A DNA stretch of 64,000 nt from Lactobacillus intestinalis (GTDB lineage Bacteria > Bacillota > Bacilli > Lactobacillales > Lactobacillaceae), in the NCBI RefSeq assembly GCF_024397795.1, contig NZ_CP072983.1, positions 744,001-808,000 on the forward strand, written 5' to 3'. Below, in pieces: positions 9,137-19,100 of the stretch; position 1 is the stretch's first letter, and each line of letters begins with the position of its first letter. The translations under genes were made by a program, and so were the position numbers. The notes beneath the pieces are model-generated. The model made no database searches. It saw only the letters and a list, made by a program, of their open reading frames with translations, and was not told the origin of the DNA.

Positions 9137-10162
9137 ATGGCAAAAATTACTGCAAAGCAAGTTAAAGATTTACGTGAACGTACTGGTGCCGGCGTTATGG
9201 ACGCTAAGAAAGCATTAGTAGAAGTTGACGGTGACATGGAAAAAGCCGTTGAATACCTTCACGAAAAGGGTATGGCTAAGGCTGCTAAGAAGGCAGACCG
9301 TGTTGCAGCTGAAGGTTTGACTGGTGTTTATGTTGCTGGTAACGAAGCAGCTATTACTGAAATTAACTCAGAAACTGACTTCGTTTCTCAAAACGAAAAA
9401 TTTGTTAACTTAGTAAATGATGTTACTAAGACTATTGCTGAAGGCAAGCCAGCTAACAATGAAGCAGCTGAAGAATTGAAGATGGATGATGGTAAAACTT
9501 TATCACAAGCTTTTGTAGACGCAACTGCTACAATTGGTGAAAAGATTGTTTTACGTCGTTACGCTTTAGAAGAAAAGACTGATGACCAAGAATTTGGTGC
9601 TTACCAACATAATGGTGGTCAAATTGGTGTTATCACTGTAGTAGAAGGTGCTGATGCTGCAACTGCTAAGCACTTAGCAATGCACATTGCTGCTATGAAG
9701 CCTACTGTTATTTCACCAGATGAATTAGACGATGACTTTATTACTGAACAATTGGCTTTGATGAATCATAAGATTGATCAAGACAATGAAAGTCGTGAAT
9801 TAGTACATAAGAAGCCATTGCCACACCTTGTCTACGGTTCAGCAAAGCAATTAACTGATGATGTTTTAGCTAAGGCTAAGGAAGACATCAAGGCTGAACT
9901 TAAAGAAGAAGGTAAGCCAGAAAAGATTTGGGATAGAATTATTCCTGGTAAGATGCAACGCTTTATTGATGATAATACTCAAGTTGATAAGCAATTTGCA
10001 GTTTTATCACAAAATTACATCATGGACGACAGCAAGACTGTTGGAGAATTTTTGAAGGAAAAGGGAGCTAAGTTAGTTGCTTTCAAGCGCTTCGAAGTCG
10101 GTGAAGGTATCGAAAAGAAGCAAGAAGACTTTGCTACTGAAGTACGTGAACAAATGAAGTAA
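9137..10162 (+). CDS. tsf: Translation elongation factor Ts
   Basis: EF-Ts is the nucleotide exchange factor for EF-Tu in the cytoplasm. The N-terminal UBA-like domain (residues 1-55, with [16 protein letters not shown]) and the TDFV motif at 80-83 that contacts EF-Tu are both present. At 341 residues it is longer than the roughly 283-residue E. coli protein, which is usual for lactobacilli. It has an AGGAGG ribosome site and lies in one unit with rpsB. A terminator follows, ending the rpsB-tsf transcript. Confidence 0.98.
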   Translation: MAKITAKQVKDLRERTGAGVMDAKKALVEVDGDMEKAVEYLHEKGMAKAAKKADRVAAEGLTGVYVAGNEAAITEINSETDFVSQNEKFVNLVNDVTKTIAEGKPANNEAAEELKMDDGKTLSQAFVDATATIGEKIVLRRYALEEKTDDQEFGAYQHNGGQIGVITVVEGADAATAKHLAMHIAAMKPTVISPDELDDDFITEQLALMNHKIDQDNESRELVHKKPLPHLVYGSAKQLTDDVLAKAKEDIKAELKEEGKPEKIWDRIIPGKMQRFIDDNTQVDKQFAVLSQNYIMDDSKTVGEFLKEKGAKLVAFKRFEVGEGIEKKQEDFATEVREQMK

Positions 10163-10177
10163 TTTATTTGTATTTGG

Positions 10178-10213
10178 AGAGGAGGGGAAGAGAAATCCCT
10201 TCCTCTTTTTTTA
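10178..10213 (+). terminator. Terminator after tsf
   Basis: The stem AGAGGAGGG (from 10178) pairs with CCCTTCCTCT (10197-10206) and is followed by a run of T. Confidence 0.85.
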
Positions 10214-10250
10214 TAGATTTTGTCTACTGATTAGAAAATAAGGCACTACA

Positions 10251-10280
10251 TTGACCTAATATTTTCTAACATGGTAGAAT
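10251..10280 (+). promoter_or_regulatory. Promoter of pyrH-frr-uppS operon
   Basis: TTGACC (10251-10256) and TAGAAT (10275-10280) are separated by 18 nt and lie 27 nt upstream of the pyrH start, just after the tsf terminator. The run of close or overlapping genes from pyrH to polC may start here. Confidence 0.65.
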
Positions 10281-10306
10281 AATTAAAGCTATTAGAGGAG
10301 GTCAAT

Positions 10307-11038
10307 ATGAGTCAAGTTAAATATAAACGCATCATTTTAAAAATTTCAGGTGAAGCATTAGCTGGAGATAAGGGAACAGGTATTAATCCTACAGTTATTA
10401 GTGATTTGGCTAAGGAAATTAAAGCTGTTCATGATTTAGGTGTAGAAATTGGTATCGTCTGTGGTGGCGGTAACATGTGGCGTGGCGAAACTGGCGCTAA
10501 GTTAGGTATGGAACGTGCTCAAGCTGACTATATGGGAATGCTTGCAACAATTATGAACGGTTTAGCACTTCAAGATGGTCTTGAACATGTAGGGGTTCCA
10601 ACTAGAGTACAAACTTCTATTGAAATGCGCCAAGTTGCAGAACCATATATTAGAAGAAAAGCTATTCGTCATTTGGAAAAGGGTCGCGTAGTGATCTTTG
10701 GTGGTGGAACAGGTAACCCATACTTCTCCACTGATACTACGGCTGCTTTACGTGCTGCTGAAATTAATGCAGATGTAATCTTAATGGCTAAGAACGGTGT
10801 AGACGGTGTTTACTCTGCTGATCCTAAGGTTGATCCATCTGCAACTAAGTATGATGAATTAACTCAACTTGATCTTATTGCCAAAAACTTAAAAGTTATG
10901 GATAGAACTGCTAGTTCTCTATCTATGGATACTCATATCCCATTGATTGTATTTAATGTAAATACTGAAGGCAACATCAAGAAAGTGGTTATGGGTGAAA
11001 ATATCGGTACTGTAATTGAAGGTGGAAAGAATGAATAA
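10307..11038 (+). CDS. pyrH: UMP kinase
   Basis: This 243-residue member of the amino-acid kinase fold phosphorylates UMP to UDP with ATP in pyrimidine nucleotide synthesis. Conserved stretches are KISGEAL near residue 12, [10 protein letters not shown] near 55 and [12 protein letters not shown] around 145-156. Bacterial UMP kinases are hexameric and controlled by GTP and UTP; nothing here contradicts that. RBS GAGGAGG precedes the ATG. The stop overlaps the frr start, so the two are translationally coupled. Confidence 0.97.
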   Translation: MSQVKYKRIILKISGEALAGDKGTGINPTVISDLAKEIKAVHDLGVEIGIVCGGGNMWRGETGAKLGMERAQADYMGMLATIMNGLALQDGLEHVGVPTRVQTSIEMRQVAEPYIRRKAIRHLEKGRVVIFGGGTGNPYFSTDTTAALRAAEINADVILMAKNGVDGVYSADPKVDPSATKYDELTQLDLIAKNLKVMDRTASSLSMDTHIPLIVFNVNTEGNIKKVVMGENIGTVIEGGKNE

Positions 11039-11588
11039 CGAAACAATTTCAAAAGCTCAAGAAAATATGGATAAGTCAATTTCTGTTTTTGAAAAAAACT
11101 TGGCTTCTATTCGTGCGGGTGTAGCTAACGCTTCTATACTTGAAGGGGTTAAAGTAGATTATTATGGTGCGCCAACTCCACTTACTCAAATGTCAAGTGT
11201 AACCATTCCTGAACCTCGTGTTCTTTTAGTTACTCCCTATGATCAAAGTAGTTTAGATAATATTGAACATGCTTTACTTGCATCAAATCTTGGATTAACT
11301 CCTGCTAATGATGGTAAAGTTATTCGTTTGGTTATTCCTGCTCTTACTGGAGAAAGAAGAGAAGAAATTGCCAAAGAAGTTGGTAAACTAGCTGAAGAAG
11401 CTAAAATTGCCGTTCGTAATGTTCGTCGTGATGCAATGAATAGTCTTAAGAAGCAAGAAAAAGATGATGAAATTACTGAAGATGAACAACGTAATTTAGA
11501 AAAGCAAGTTCAAAAAATAACTGATGATTCAACTAAGAAAATTGATAAGCTTGCTGACGAAAAGCGTAAGGAAATTACTCAGGGATAA
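11031..11588 (+). CDS. frr: Ribosome recycling factor
   Basis: The 185-residue RRF works with EF-G to split post-termination ribosomes. It is almost entirely helical, with the conserved IRAGVANAS and [14 protein letters not shown] stretches. The start is ATG 11031 rather than the longer in-frame GTG-type start at 11016, because the shorter product matches the usual 185 residues and AAGGTGG at 11019-11025 is a fitting ribosome site. It overlaps pyrH by 8 nt and its own stop overlaps the uppS start. Confidence 0.97.
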   Translation: MNNETISKAQENMDKSISVFEKNLASIRAGVANASILEGVKVDYYGAPTPLTQMSSVTIPEPRVLLVTPYDQSSLDNIEHALLASNLGLTPANDGKVIRLVIPALTGERREEIAKEVGKLAEEAKIAVRNVRRDAMNSLKKQEKDDEITEDEQRNLEKQVQKITDDSTKKIDKLADEKRKEITQG

Positions 11589-12319
11589 TGGGTAAGAAAA
11601 ATCAACTAAATCATCTTGCTATTATTATGGATGGTAATGGCCGTTGGGCTAAAAAACGTCATAAACCTCGGTATGTTGGCCATAAAGAGGGAATGAATAA
11701 CGTTGAAAGAATAACTTTAGCAGCCGATAAGTTAGGCATAAAGGTCCTAACTTTATATGCTTTTTCTACCGAAAATTGGGCTCGGCCAAAAGAAGAGGTG
11801 GCATATTTAATGAATTTACCGGTGCGTTTTTTCGATAAATTTATGCCTACTTTAATGAAGAATAACGTTAAAGTTAATATTATGGGTTATTTGGATGAAT
11901 TACCAAAGAAAACTTATGATATAGTTCAGCGTGCTATGTATGAAACTGCCAACAATACTGGTTTAATTTTGAACTTTGCGTTTAATTATGGTTCAAGAAA
12001 AGAAATTGTTTCAGCAGTTCAAAAACTAGGTCAAGCTATTGAAGCTGGCGAGCTTAATAGTTCTGAAATTGATGAAGAATTAATTTCAAAGAATTTGATG
12101 ACTGGTAAATTTGAGGAGTATCGCGACCCTGACTTATTAATTAGAACTTCAGGGGAACAGAGAATTTCTAATTTTTTACTATGGCAATTAGCTTATTCTG
12201 AATTAGCATTTAGTTCAAAAAATTGGCCAGACTTTACCGCAGAGGATTTAGAAAAGTTTGTAAGAGATTTTCAGAGTAGAAATCGTCGCTTTGGAAAATT
12301 AGATGAATCAGATAGTTAG
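11588..12319 (+). CDS. uppS: Isoprenyl transferase (undecaprenyl diphosphate synthase)
   Basis: UppS condenses isopentenyl diphosphate units with farnesyl diphosphate to make the C55 carrier for peptidoglycan and teichoic acid. The 243-residue sequence has the catalytic block [13 protein letters not shown] with Asp15 and the C-terminal substrate block [23 protein letters not shown] overlaps the frr stop by one base (TAATG). It continues the pyrH-frr unit into cdsA 11 nt later, linking translation and envelope precursor genes as is common in Firmicutes. Confidence 0.97.
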   Translation: MGKKNQLNHLAIIMDGNGRWAKKRHKPRYVGHKEGMNNVERITLAADKLGIKVLTLYAFSTENWARPKEEVAYLMNLPVRFFDKFMPTLMKNNVKVNIMGYLDELPKKTYDIVQRAMYETANNTGLILNFAFNYGSRKEIVSAVQKLGQAIEAGELNSSEIDEELISKNLMTGKFEEYRDPDLLIRTSGEQRISNFLLWQLAYSELAFSSKNWPDFTAEDLEKFVRDFQSRNRRFGKLDESDS

Positions 12320-12330
12320 ATAGAGTATTT

Positions 12331-13128
12331 ATGAAACAACGTGTAATTACAGCAGTTATTGCTTTGATTTTATTTATTCCAATTGTCTACGTTGGTGGAC
12401 TTTGGATGGATTGGTTGACAGTAGCTTTTGCTGCAGTCGGAATTAGTGAAATCTTTTTAATGAAGAAACAAATTTTAGTTTCTATAGATTTCTTGTTAGC
12501 ATTACTGGCTACCTTAACTTGGACGGTGCCAGATGCTTTCTTTAAGGGAATGCCATGGCATTGGACTAAATTTGGTATTTTCTACGCCATTGTAATGTTA
12601 ATGTTAACTTGGACTGTACTTTCTAAGAATAAAACTACTTTTGATGATGTAGGTGTTTATACTTTAGCAGCATTGTACATTGGGACAGGTTTTCATTACA
12701 TGGCCGCAATTAGAAGTGATGCCAATGGGTTAGCACTTCTTTGCTACGTATTTGTTGTTGTATGGTCAACTGATATTGGTGCTTACATGATTGGTAGAAA
12801 AATTGGTAAGCATAAATTATGGCCAGTAATTAGTCCTAATAAGACTTGGGAAGGATCAATTGGAGCAGTTATTTGTGCCATCATTTGTAGTGCGATCTAT
12901 GTTGCTTTGGTAAATGTGGGTTACCCTCAAATTCAAATGATTATTATTGCTTTCTTCTTATCAATTGTTGGACAAATGGGTGACTTGGTTGAATCTGCCT
13001 ATAAACGTTTCTATGGTGTGAAAGATTCAGGTAAAATTTTACCAGGACACGGTGGTATTTTAGATCGTTTTGATAGTATGCTCTTTGTCTTACCAGTTGT
13101 GGCAGCCTTATTAGGAATTGTACACTAG
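12331..13128 (+). CDS. cdsA: Phosphatidate cytidylyltransferase
   Basis: CdsA makes CDP-diacylglycerol from phosphatidic acid and CTP at the membrane. The 265-residue protein has about seven or eight membrane segments. The family signature is seen as SPNKTWEGS near residue 170 and the C-terminal block with GDLVESAYKR and KILPGHGGILDRFDS. Start ATG 12331 lies 11 nt after uppS. The rseP ribosome site overlaps its stop codon, indicating tight coupling. Confidence 0.96.
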   Translation: MKQRVITAVIALILFIPIVYVGGLWMDWLTVAFAAVGISEIFLMKKQILVSIDFLLALLATLTWTVPDAFFKGMPWHWTKFGIFYAIVMLMLTWTVLSKNKTTFDDVGVYTLAALYIGTGFHYMAAIRSDANGLALLCYVFVVVWSTDIGAYMIGRKIGKHKLWPVISPNKTWEGSIGAVICAIICSAIYVALVNVGYPQIQMIIIAFFLSIVGQMGDLVESAYKRFYGVKDSGKILPGHGGILDRFDSMLFVLPVVAALLGIVH

Positions 13129-13138
13129 GAGATTATTG

Positions 13139-14395
13139 TTGAAAGGTATACTAATCTTTTTAGTTGTCTTTGGTTTACTTGTTTTTGTCCATGAATTTGG
13201 ACATTTCATTGTAGCTAAAAAGTCAGGGATTCTTGTTCGAGAGTTCTCAATTGGTATGGGCCCAAAATTATTCCAAATCAGACGAAATCCCACCACTTAT
13301 ACCATTCGTTGGTTACCACTTGGTGGGTATGTTCGTTTAGCGGGCTCTGATGACGAAACTAAGCTTGATCCCGGAATGACGGTTGTCGTTCAGTTAAATG
13401 ATAACAATGAGGTAATTCGAATAGATGCCTCTGAGTCTGATTTGCCGATCGAAGGAATTCCAATTCAAGTTACAAAGGCTGATTTAGTTGATGCGTTAAC
13501 CATCAGTGGATATGAAAATGGTGACGAAAATAAACCAGTTACTTATCATGTAAACCATGATGCGACTATTATTGATAAAAACAAGACAGAATTGGTAATT
13601 GCGCCTCGAGATACGCAATTTCAACAAGCTAATGTTTGGCAAAAATTAGCTACTAATTTTGCTGGACCATTTATGAATATTGTTTTAGGTTTTGTTGTGT
13701 TTATGATTTGGACTTTCACTGTTCCGGGTCCCGCAACTACTACAATTGCAAAAGTTGAAAACAATTCACCTGCTCAAGTTGCTAAAATTAAGGCTAATGA
13801 TGAGATTATTTCAATTAATGGCAAAAAAATGTCAGATTTTGAAGATATTTCAAATCAAATTTCTCGCAGTAAGGGAAAAGACTTAAAGATCAGACTTAAG
13901 CAACGTGATACTTATCATACAGCAATAGTAAAACCTACTAGTAAAACAATTCAAAAGCAAAAAGTTTATCAAATAGGAATTGTAGCTAAAAGTGATGAAA
14001 ATTTTGGAGCAAAATTAAAGCGTGGTTGGGATACTGCAGTTTCTACAACTGGCTTAATTTTTAATGCCGTGGGTAATTTATTTAGACACTTTAGTTTGAA
14101 TAAATTATCGGGACCAGTAGGAATTTATTCTCAAACCTCGCAAGTTTCTAACATGGGCTTCACTTATGTACTTGCGTTTTTGGCAATGATTTCTATTAAT
14201 TTGGGAATTGTGAACTTAATTCCAATTCCTGGTCTAGATGGCGGAAAGTTGCTTTTAAACTTAATTGAATTATTCCGTGGTAAACCAATTTCAGAAGAAC
14301 ATGAAGCTATTGTAGAATTAATAGGTTTTGGTTTATTATTGGTTTTAATTATTGCCGTAACAGGTAATGATATATATCGTTACTTTATTAAGTAA
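13139..14395 (+). CDS. rseP: Site-2 intramembrane metalloprotease RseP
   Basis: This zinc metalloprotease cleaves membrane-embedded substrates such as anti-sigma factors or signal peptides. The zinc motif HEFGH is at residues 18-22 in the first membrane segment. A PDZ domain follows around 200-270. The third zinc ligand motif IPIPGLDGGKL is near the C-terminus, with a final membrane segment. I set the start at TTG 13139, giving 418 residues, because AGGAG at 13127-13131 lies 7 nt upstream; an ATG-like longer frame at 13118 has no ribosome site and would add basic residues. It overlaps none but follows cdsA by 10 nt. Confidence 0.93.
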   Translation: MKGILIFLVVFGLLVFVHEFGHFIVAKKSGILVREFSIGMGPKLFQIRRNPTTYTIRWLPLGGYVRLAGSDDETKLDPGMTVVVQLNDNNEVIRIDASESDLPIEGIPIQVTKADLVDALTISGYENGDENKPVTYHVNHDATIIDKNKTELVIAPRDTQFQQANVWQKLATNFAGPFMNIVLGFVVFMIWTFTVPGPATTTIAKVENNSPAQVAKIKANDEIISINGKKMSDFEDISNQISRSKGKDLKIRLKQRDTYHTAIVKPTSKTIQKQKVYQIGIVAKSDENFGAKLKRGWDTAVSTTGLIFNAVGNLFRHFSLNKLSGPVGIYSQTSQVSNMGFTYVLAFLAMISINLGIVNLIPIPGLDGGKLLLNLIELFRGKPISEEHEAIVELIGFGLLLVLIIAVTGNDIYRYFIK

Positions 14396-14425
14396 TTTAC
14401 TTAGGAAGAAGAAAAGGATAGAAGA

Positions 14426-16123
14426 ATGCGTCAATCAAAATTCTTTATGCCAACTTTAAAAGAAGCTCCAGCAGATGCTGTAGCTGAAAGTCACAAAATT
14501 ATGATTCGTGGGGGCTATATTCGCCAAGTTACTGCTGGTGTTTACGCTTACTTGCCACTTGGATACCGTGTACTTCGCAAGGCTGAAGCAATCATTGAAG
14601 AGGAAATGGAAAATATTAATGTTCCTGAAATGATTATGCCTCATCTCTTACCAGCTACTCTTTGGCAAGAATCAGGTCGTTATAAAAAGTATGGCGCCGA
14701 AATGTTTAAATTACAGGACCGCCATGGTCGTGAAAGTTTACTTGGACCAACTCATGAAGAAACATTTACGGAAATTGTTGCTAAAAATTTAAAGAGTTAT
14801 AAGCAAATGCCACTTGCTTTATATCAAATTCAAACTAAGTTTAGAGATGAAAATCGTCCAAGATTTGGTCTTCTTCGTGGTCGTGAATTTGTAATGCTGG
14901 ATGGGTATAGTTTTGCGGCAACTCGTGAACAATTAGATGAGCAGTTTGACGACCAAAAGAGCGCTTATAAGAAGATTTTCAAGCGTGCTGGTGTAACTGT
15001 CCATCCTGTAATTGCGGATTCTGGTACCATGGGAGGTAAGAATTCTACTGAATTCCAAGCACCAGCTGCTATTGGTGAGGATACCATCGCTACTAATGAA
15101 AAAGGTACTTATGCTGCCAACCTTGAAATGGCTAAAAGTGTTGATACCTTTAAACAAGAACCAGAAGAAGTTAAGGAGTTAACTAAGGTTGCTACTCCAG
15201 ATTGTGATACTATTGAAAAATTGGCAGAATTTTTAAATGTGCCTGCAACTAGAATTGTCAAAAGTATTTTATACATTGCTGATGATCAAAAGGTTTTGGT
15301 TCTTATCCGTGGTGATAAACAAATTAACGAAGTTAAATTAGGTCATATTCTTGATGCTGATGATGTTCATGTAGCGGAAAGTAGTGAATTAAAAGAAATT
15401 ACTGGTAGCGAAAAGGGTGGCGTAGGTCCAATTAATGCTGATTGGGCTGATAAGATTATTGCCGATGAAACTGTAAAAGATCTTTACAATGTAGTTGTCG
15501 GCGCTAATGAAACTGATTATCAATACCAAAACGCTAACTTAGACCGTGACTTCAAAGTTGATGAATTTGCTGATCTTAGAACTGCAAATGAAGGTGAACC
15601 TGATCCAGTTGATCACTTACCACTTAAATTTACCACCTCAATTGAAGTTGGTCATATTTTCAAGTTGGGTACTTACTACACTGATACAATGGGTGCTGAT
15701 TTCCTAGATCAAAATGGTAAGGCAAAGCCAGTTATCATGGGTTCTTACGGAATTGGTGTAACTAGAATGTTATCAGCTGCAGTAGAACAACACTTAACTG
15801 AAAATGGTGTTGCTTGGCCTAAAGAAATTGCACCATTTACTGTTCACTTGATTCAAATGAAGATGAAGGATGAGACTCAAACTGAATTAGCTGAAAAACT
15901 TGAAAAAGAACTTTCAGCTAAGTATGATGTTTTATATGACGATCGTAATGAACGTCCAGGTGTTAAGTTTAATGATGCAGATTTAGTTGGGGCTCCAATT
16001 AGAATTACTATTGGACGTAAAGCTAAAGATGGTATTGTTGAAGTTAAGCGACCAACTGATGAAAAGGCAACAGAAGTTTCTGTTGATGAATTAGATAATT
16101 TTGTAAATAAAGAGTTAGGATAA
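14426..16123 (+). CDS. proS: Prolyl-tRNA synthetase (bacterial type)
   Basis: ProRS attaches proline to tRNA-Pro. The 565-residue length, class II motif 2 around residues 130-150 (FRDENRPRFGLLRGREF) and the central editing insertion (about 220-400) mark the bacterial form that clears misacylated Ala-tRNA-Pro. The C-terminal anticodon domain follows, with DDRNERPGVKF. AAGGATAG precedes the ATG. The order cdsA-rseP-proS-polC is conserved in lactic acid bacteria. Confidence 0.97.
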   Translation: MRQSKFFMPTLKEAPADAVAESHKIMIRGGYIRQVTAGVYAYLPLGYRVLRKAEAIIEEEMENINVPEMIMPHLLPATLWQESGRYKKYGAEMFKLQDRHGRESLLGPTHEETFTEIVAKNLKSYKQMPLALYQIQTKFRDENRPRFGLLRGREFVMLDGYSFAATREQLDEQFDDQKSAYKKIFKRAGVTVHPVIADSGTMGGKNSTEFQAPAAIGEDTIATNEKGTYAANLEMAKSVDTFKQEPEEVKELTKVATPDCDTIEKLAEFLNVPATRIVKSILYIADDQKVLVLIRGDKQINEVKLGHILDADDVHVAESSELKEITGSEKGGVGPINADWADKIIADETVKDLYNVVVGANETDYQYQNANLDRDFKVDEFADLRTANEGEPDPVDHLPLKFTTSIEVGHIFKLGTYYTDTMGADFLDQNGKAKPVIMGSYGIGVTRMLSAAVEQHLTENGVAWPKEIAPFTVHLIQMKMKDETQTELAEKLEKELSAKYDVLYDDRNERPGVKFNDADLVGAPIRITIGRKAKDGIVEVKRPTDEKATEVSVDELDNFVNKELG

Positions 16124-16129
16124 TTTTTC

Positions 16130-19100
16130 GTGACTAATAAAAACGAGCTATTCTTAAAACTTTTAAAGCAAGTTCATTTTCCTGATCAATTTGAAGATAA
16201 TGATTTACTTCAAAAAGGAAAAATTGAGAACGTGGATGTATACGCTAAAGAACATAGGTGGGATATCCACGTTCTTTTTGATTCTCCTTTAAAGTTTGAT
16301 ACATATAATGCGTTAAATACAGCAATAAACGAAAGTTTTGCTTCTTTTGTTAATACCCGTTTCTTTGTAGGAACAAAGGATGGATCAGATCAATATTTGC
16401 CCGATTATTGGCAATATGCTGTCAAAAATTCAAATGTTTTGGCGTCAGCTACGCGAGAATTTTTAGCTGGTCAGGTTCCTCGTAAAGAAGATGGTCGATG
16501 GATAATCCCAGTCGACAATTCAGTGATTGACAATTTAATTGAGCAAAAAGCTTTAGATGATTTATCAGAAGAAATGCGTAAGTATGGCTTTTTTAACTTG
16601 AAGTTTCTTACTGAATTTGATGAACAAAGTTCTCAAAACAATCTAGAGAGTTTGCAACAATTACAAGAAGAGCATGATAAAAACATGCAAGAAGTTTATC
16701 AATCTATTCCTGAAAAGCCGAAAAAAAGCAAACCCGCTCCATCTAAATATTCAACTAAGAAAACACATTATGGAAATACAAAAGTTGATGAAAATGCAGA
16801 AATTACCCAAATCCATGATCTGGAAGATGGAACTCGAAATGTCGTAATTGAAGGAAATATTTTTAATATTGAAAGTCGAGAATTGAAGTCAGGTTCAGTG
16901 ATTTTTACTGGGGAAATTACGGATTATACGGACTCAATTGGATTTAAAAAATTTGTTTCAAATAAAGAGCAAATTGCAAGTTTATCTGCTATTAAGCCAG
17001 GAACATGGGCTAAAATGCAAGGATCAGCAGCTACAGATCAATGGCAAAATGATGTAGTGTTTAATATTAATGCTTTTGAAACTGTGGAACATGAAGGGCG
17101 ACAAGAAAAATATGAAGGTGATCAAAAGCGGGTTGAACTTCACCTTCATACCAACATGAGCCAATTAGATGCAACTAATACTGCTACCGATTTTGTAAAT
17201 GCTGCTAAAAAGTTTGGTCAAAAAGCTATTGCGGTTACTGATCATGGGGATGTTCAATCTTTCCCTGATGCTTATAGTGCTGGTAAGAAAACAGGACTAA
17301 AGATTTTGTATGGTGTTGAAGCTAATATGATTGATGATCATGCTTTATTAGTTTTGAATCCAGCTGAAATGAAATATGAAGATAAAGAATTTGTAATTTT
17401 TGACGTTGAAACTACGGGCTTATCTTCTGTTTACGATACTATTATTGAAATTGGTGCCGTAAAAATGAAGAATGGAGAGGTTATCGATCGATTTGACAAG
17501 TTTATTAATCCTCACCATCCTTTGAGTGAACAAACTATTAATTTAACTTCTATTACAGATGAGATGGTAAGTGCTGCTGATGATGAAGATGTTGTGATCA
17601 AACAGTTCAAAGATTTTTATGGTGATGATCCTCTTTGCGGACACAATGTTCAATTTGATGTTGGTTTTGTCAATGCTGCTTTAAGAAAAAGTGGTTATGA
17701 AGAAATAACTCAACCTGTGGTTGATACACTTGAAGTTTCACGTTTACTTCACCCAGAACAAACTAGACATACTCTGGATTCATTAGCTAAGAAATATAAT
17801 GTTGTTTTGGAACATCACCACCGAGCAAATCAAGACGCTGAAGCGACTGGATATTTAATGTTTAAACTTCTGGATGCTTTTAATGCGCGTTTTCATGAAG
17901 ATGATTTAGGTAAAATGAATGATTATGCTGAGCATGGGCAGGTTTATAAACGAGCACGTCCATCTCACATGACTATTTTGGCTAAAAATCAAGCTGGATT
18001 GAAAAATATGTATAAACTTGTTTCTATTGCAAGTACTACTAATTTTTATCGAATTCCTAGAACTCCTAAGTCAGATCTTAGAAGACTTCATGATAATCTT
18101 TTATATGGTTCTGGTTGTTGGCAGGGCGATGTATTTATTGCTATGATGCAAAAAGGGTATGATGAAGCACGTAAGAAAGCCAAGTTTTATGATTTCTTAG
18201 AGGTGCAGCCTCCAGCAAATTATCAACAATTAATTGAAGACGGTTTAATTAAAGATGAAGCTGAATTAGAAGAAATTCTGACTAATATTTATAAATTAGG
18301 AAAAGAATTAAATAAGCCAGTTGTTGCTACTGGCGATGCTCATTATGTGGATCCTCATGATGCAATCTATAGAACAATTTTGATTTCAGCTCAAAGAAGT
18401 AATCCAAATCGGAACAAACCGCAACCAGATTTACATTTTTATACAACTCAAGAAATGCTTGATGCATTTAGCTTTTTAGGGGAAGAAGCGGCTAAGGAAA
18501 TTGTTATTACTAACACAAATAAGATTGCTGATTCTCTAGAAGAAATTGCCCCAATTAAAGATGGTCTTTATCCTCCACATATTGATAATGCCGATCAAGA
18601 AATGAAAGATTTGACTTACAATAAGGCTTATGAACTTTATGGAAAACCTCTTCCTAAAATTGTTAAAGATAGAATTGAAATGGAATTAAACTCAATCATT
18701 TCAAATGGCTATGCGGTTATTTACTTAATTTCTCAGCGTCTAGTAGCTAAATCAAATAAAGATGGATATTTGGTTGGTTCGCGTGGATCCGTAGGTTCGA
18801 GTTTGGTTGCTACTATGTCTGGAATTACTGAGGTTAATCCACTCGCGCCGCATTATCGGTGTCCTAATTGTAAATATTCTAAGTTTTTTGAAAATGGAGA
18901 ATATGGTTCAGGATATGACTTGCCTGATAAAGATTGTCCAAAATGTGGTACTCCGCTTGTAAAAGATGGTCAGGATATTCCATTTGCTACTTTCTTGGGA
19001 TTCCACGGTGATAAGGTTCCTGATATTGATTTAAATTTCTCAGGAGACTACCAACCAGTTGCACATAACTTTATTCGAGTTATGTTTGGACCCAATAATT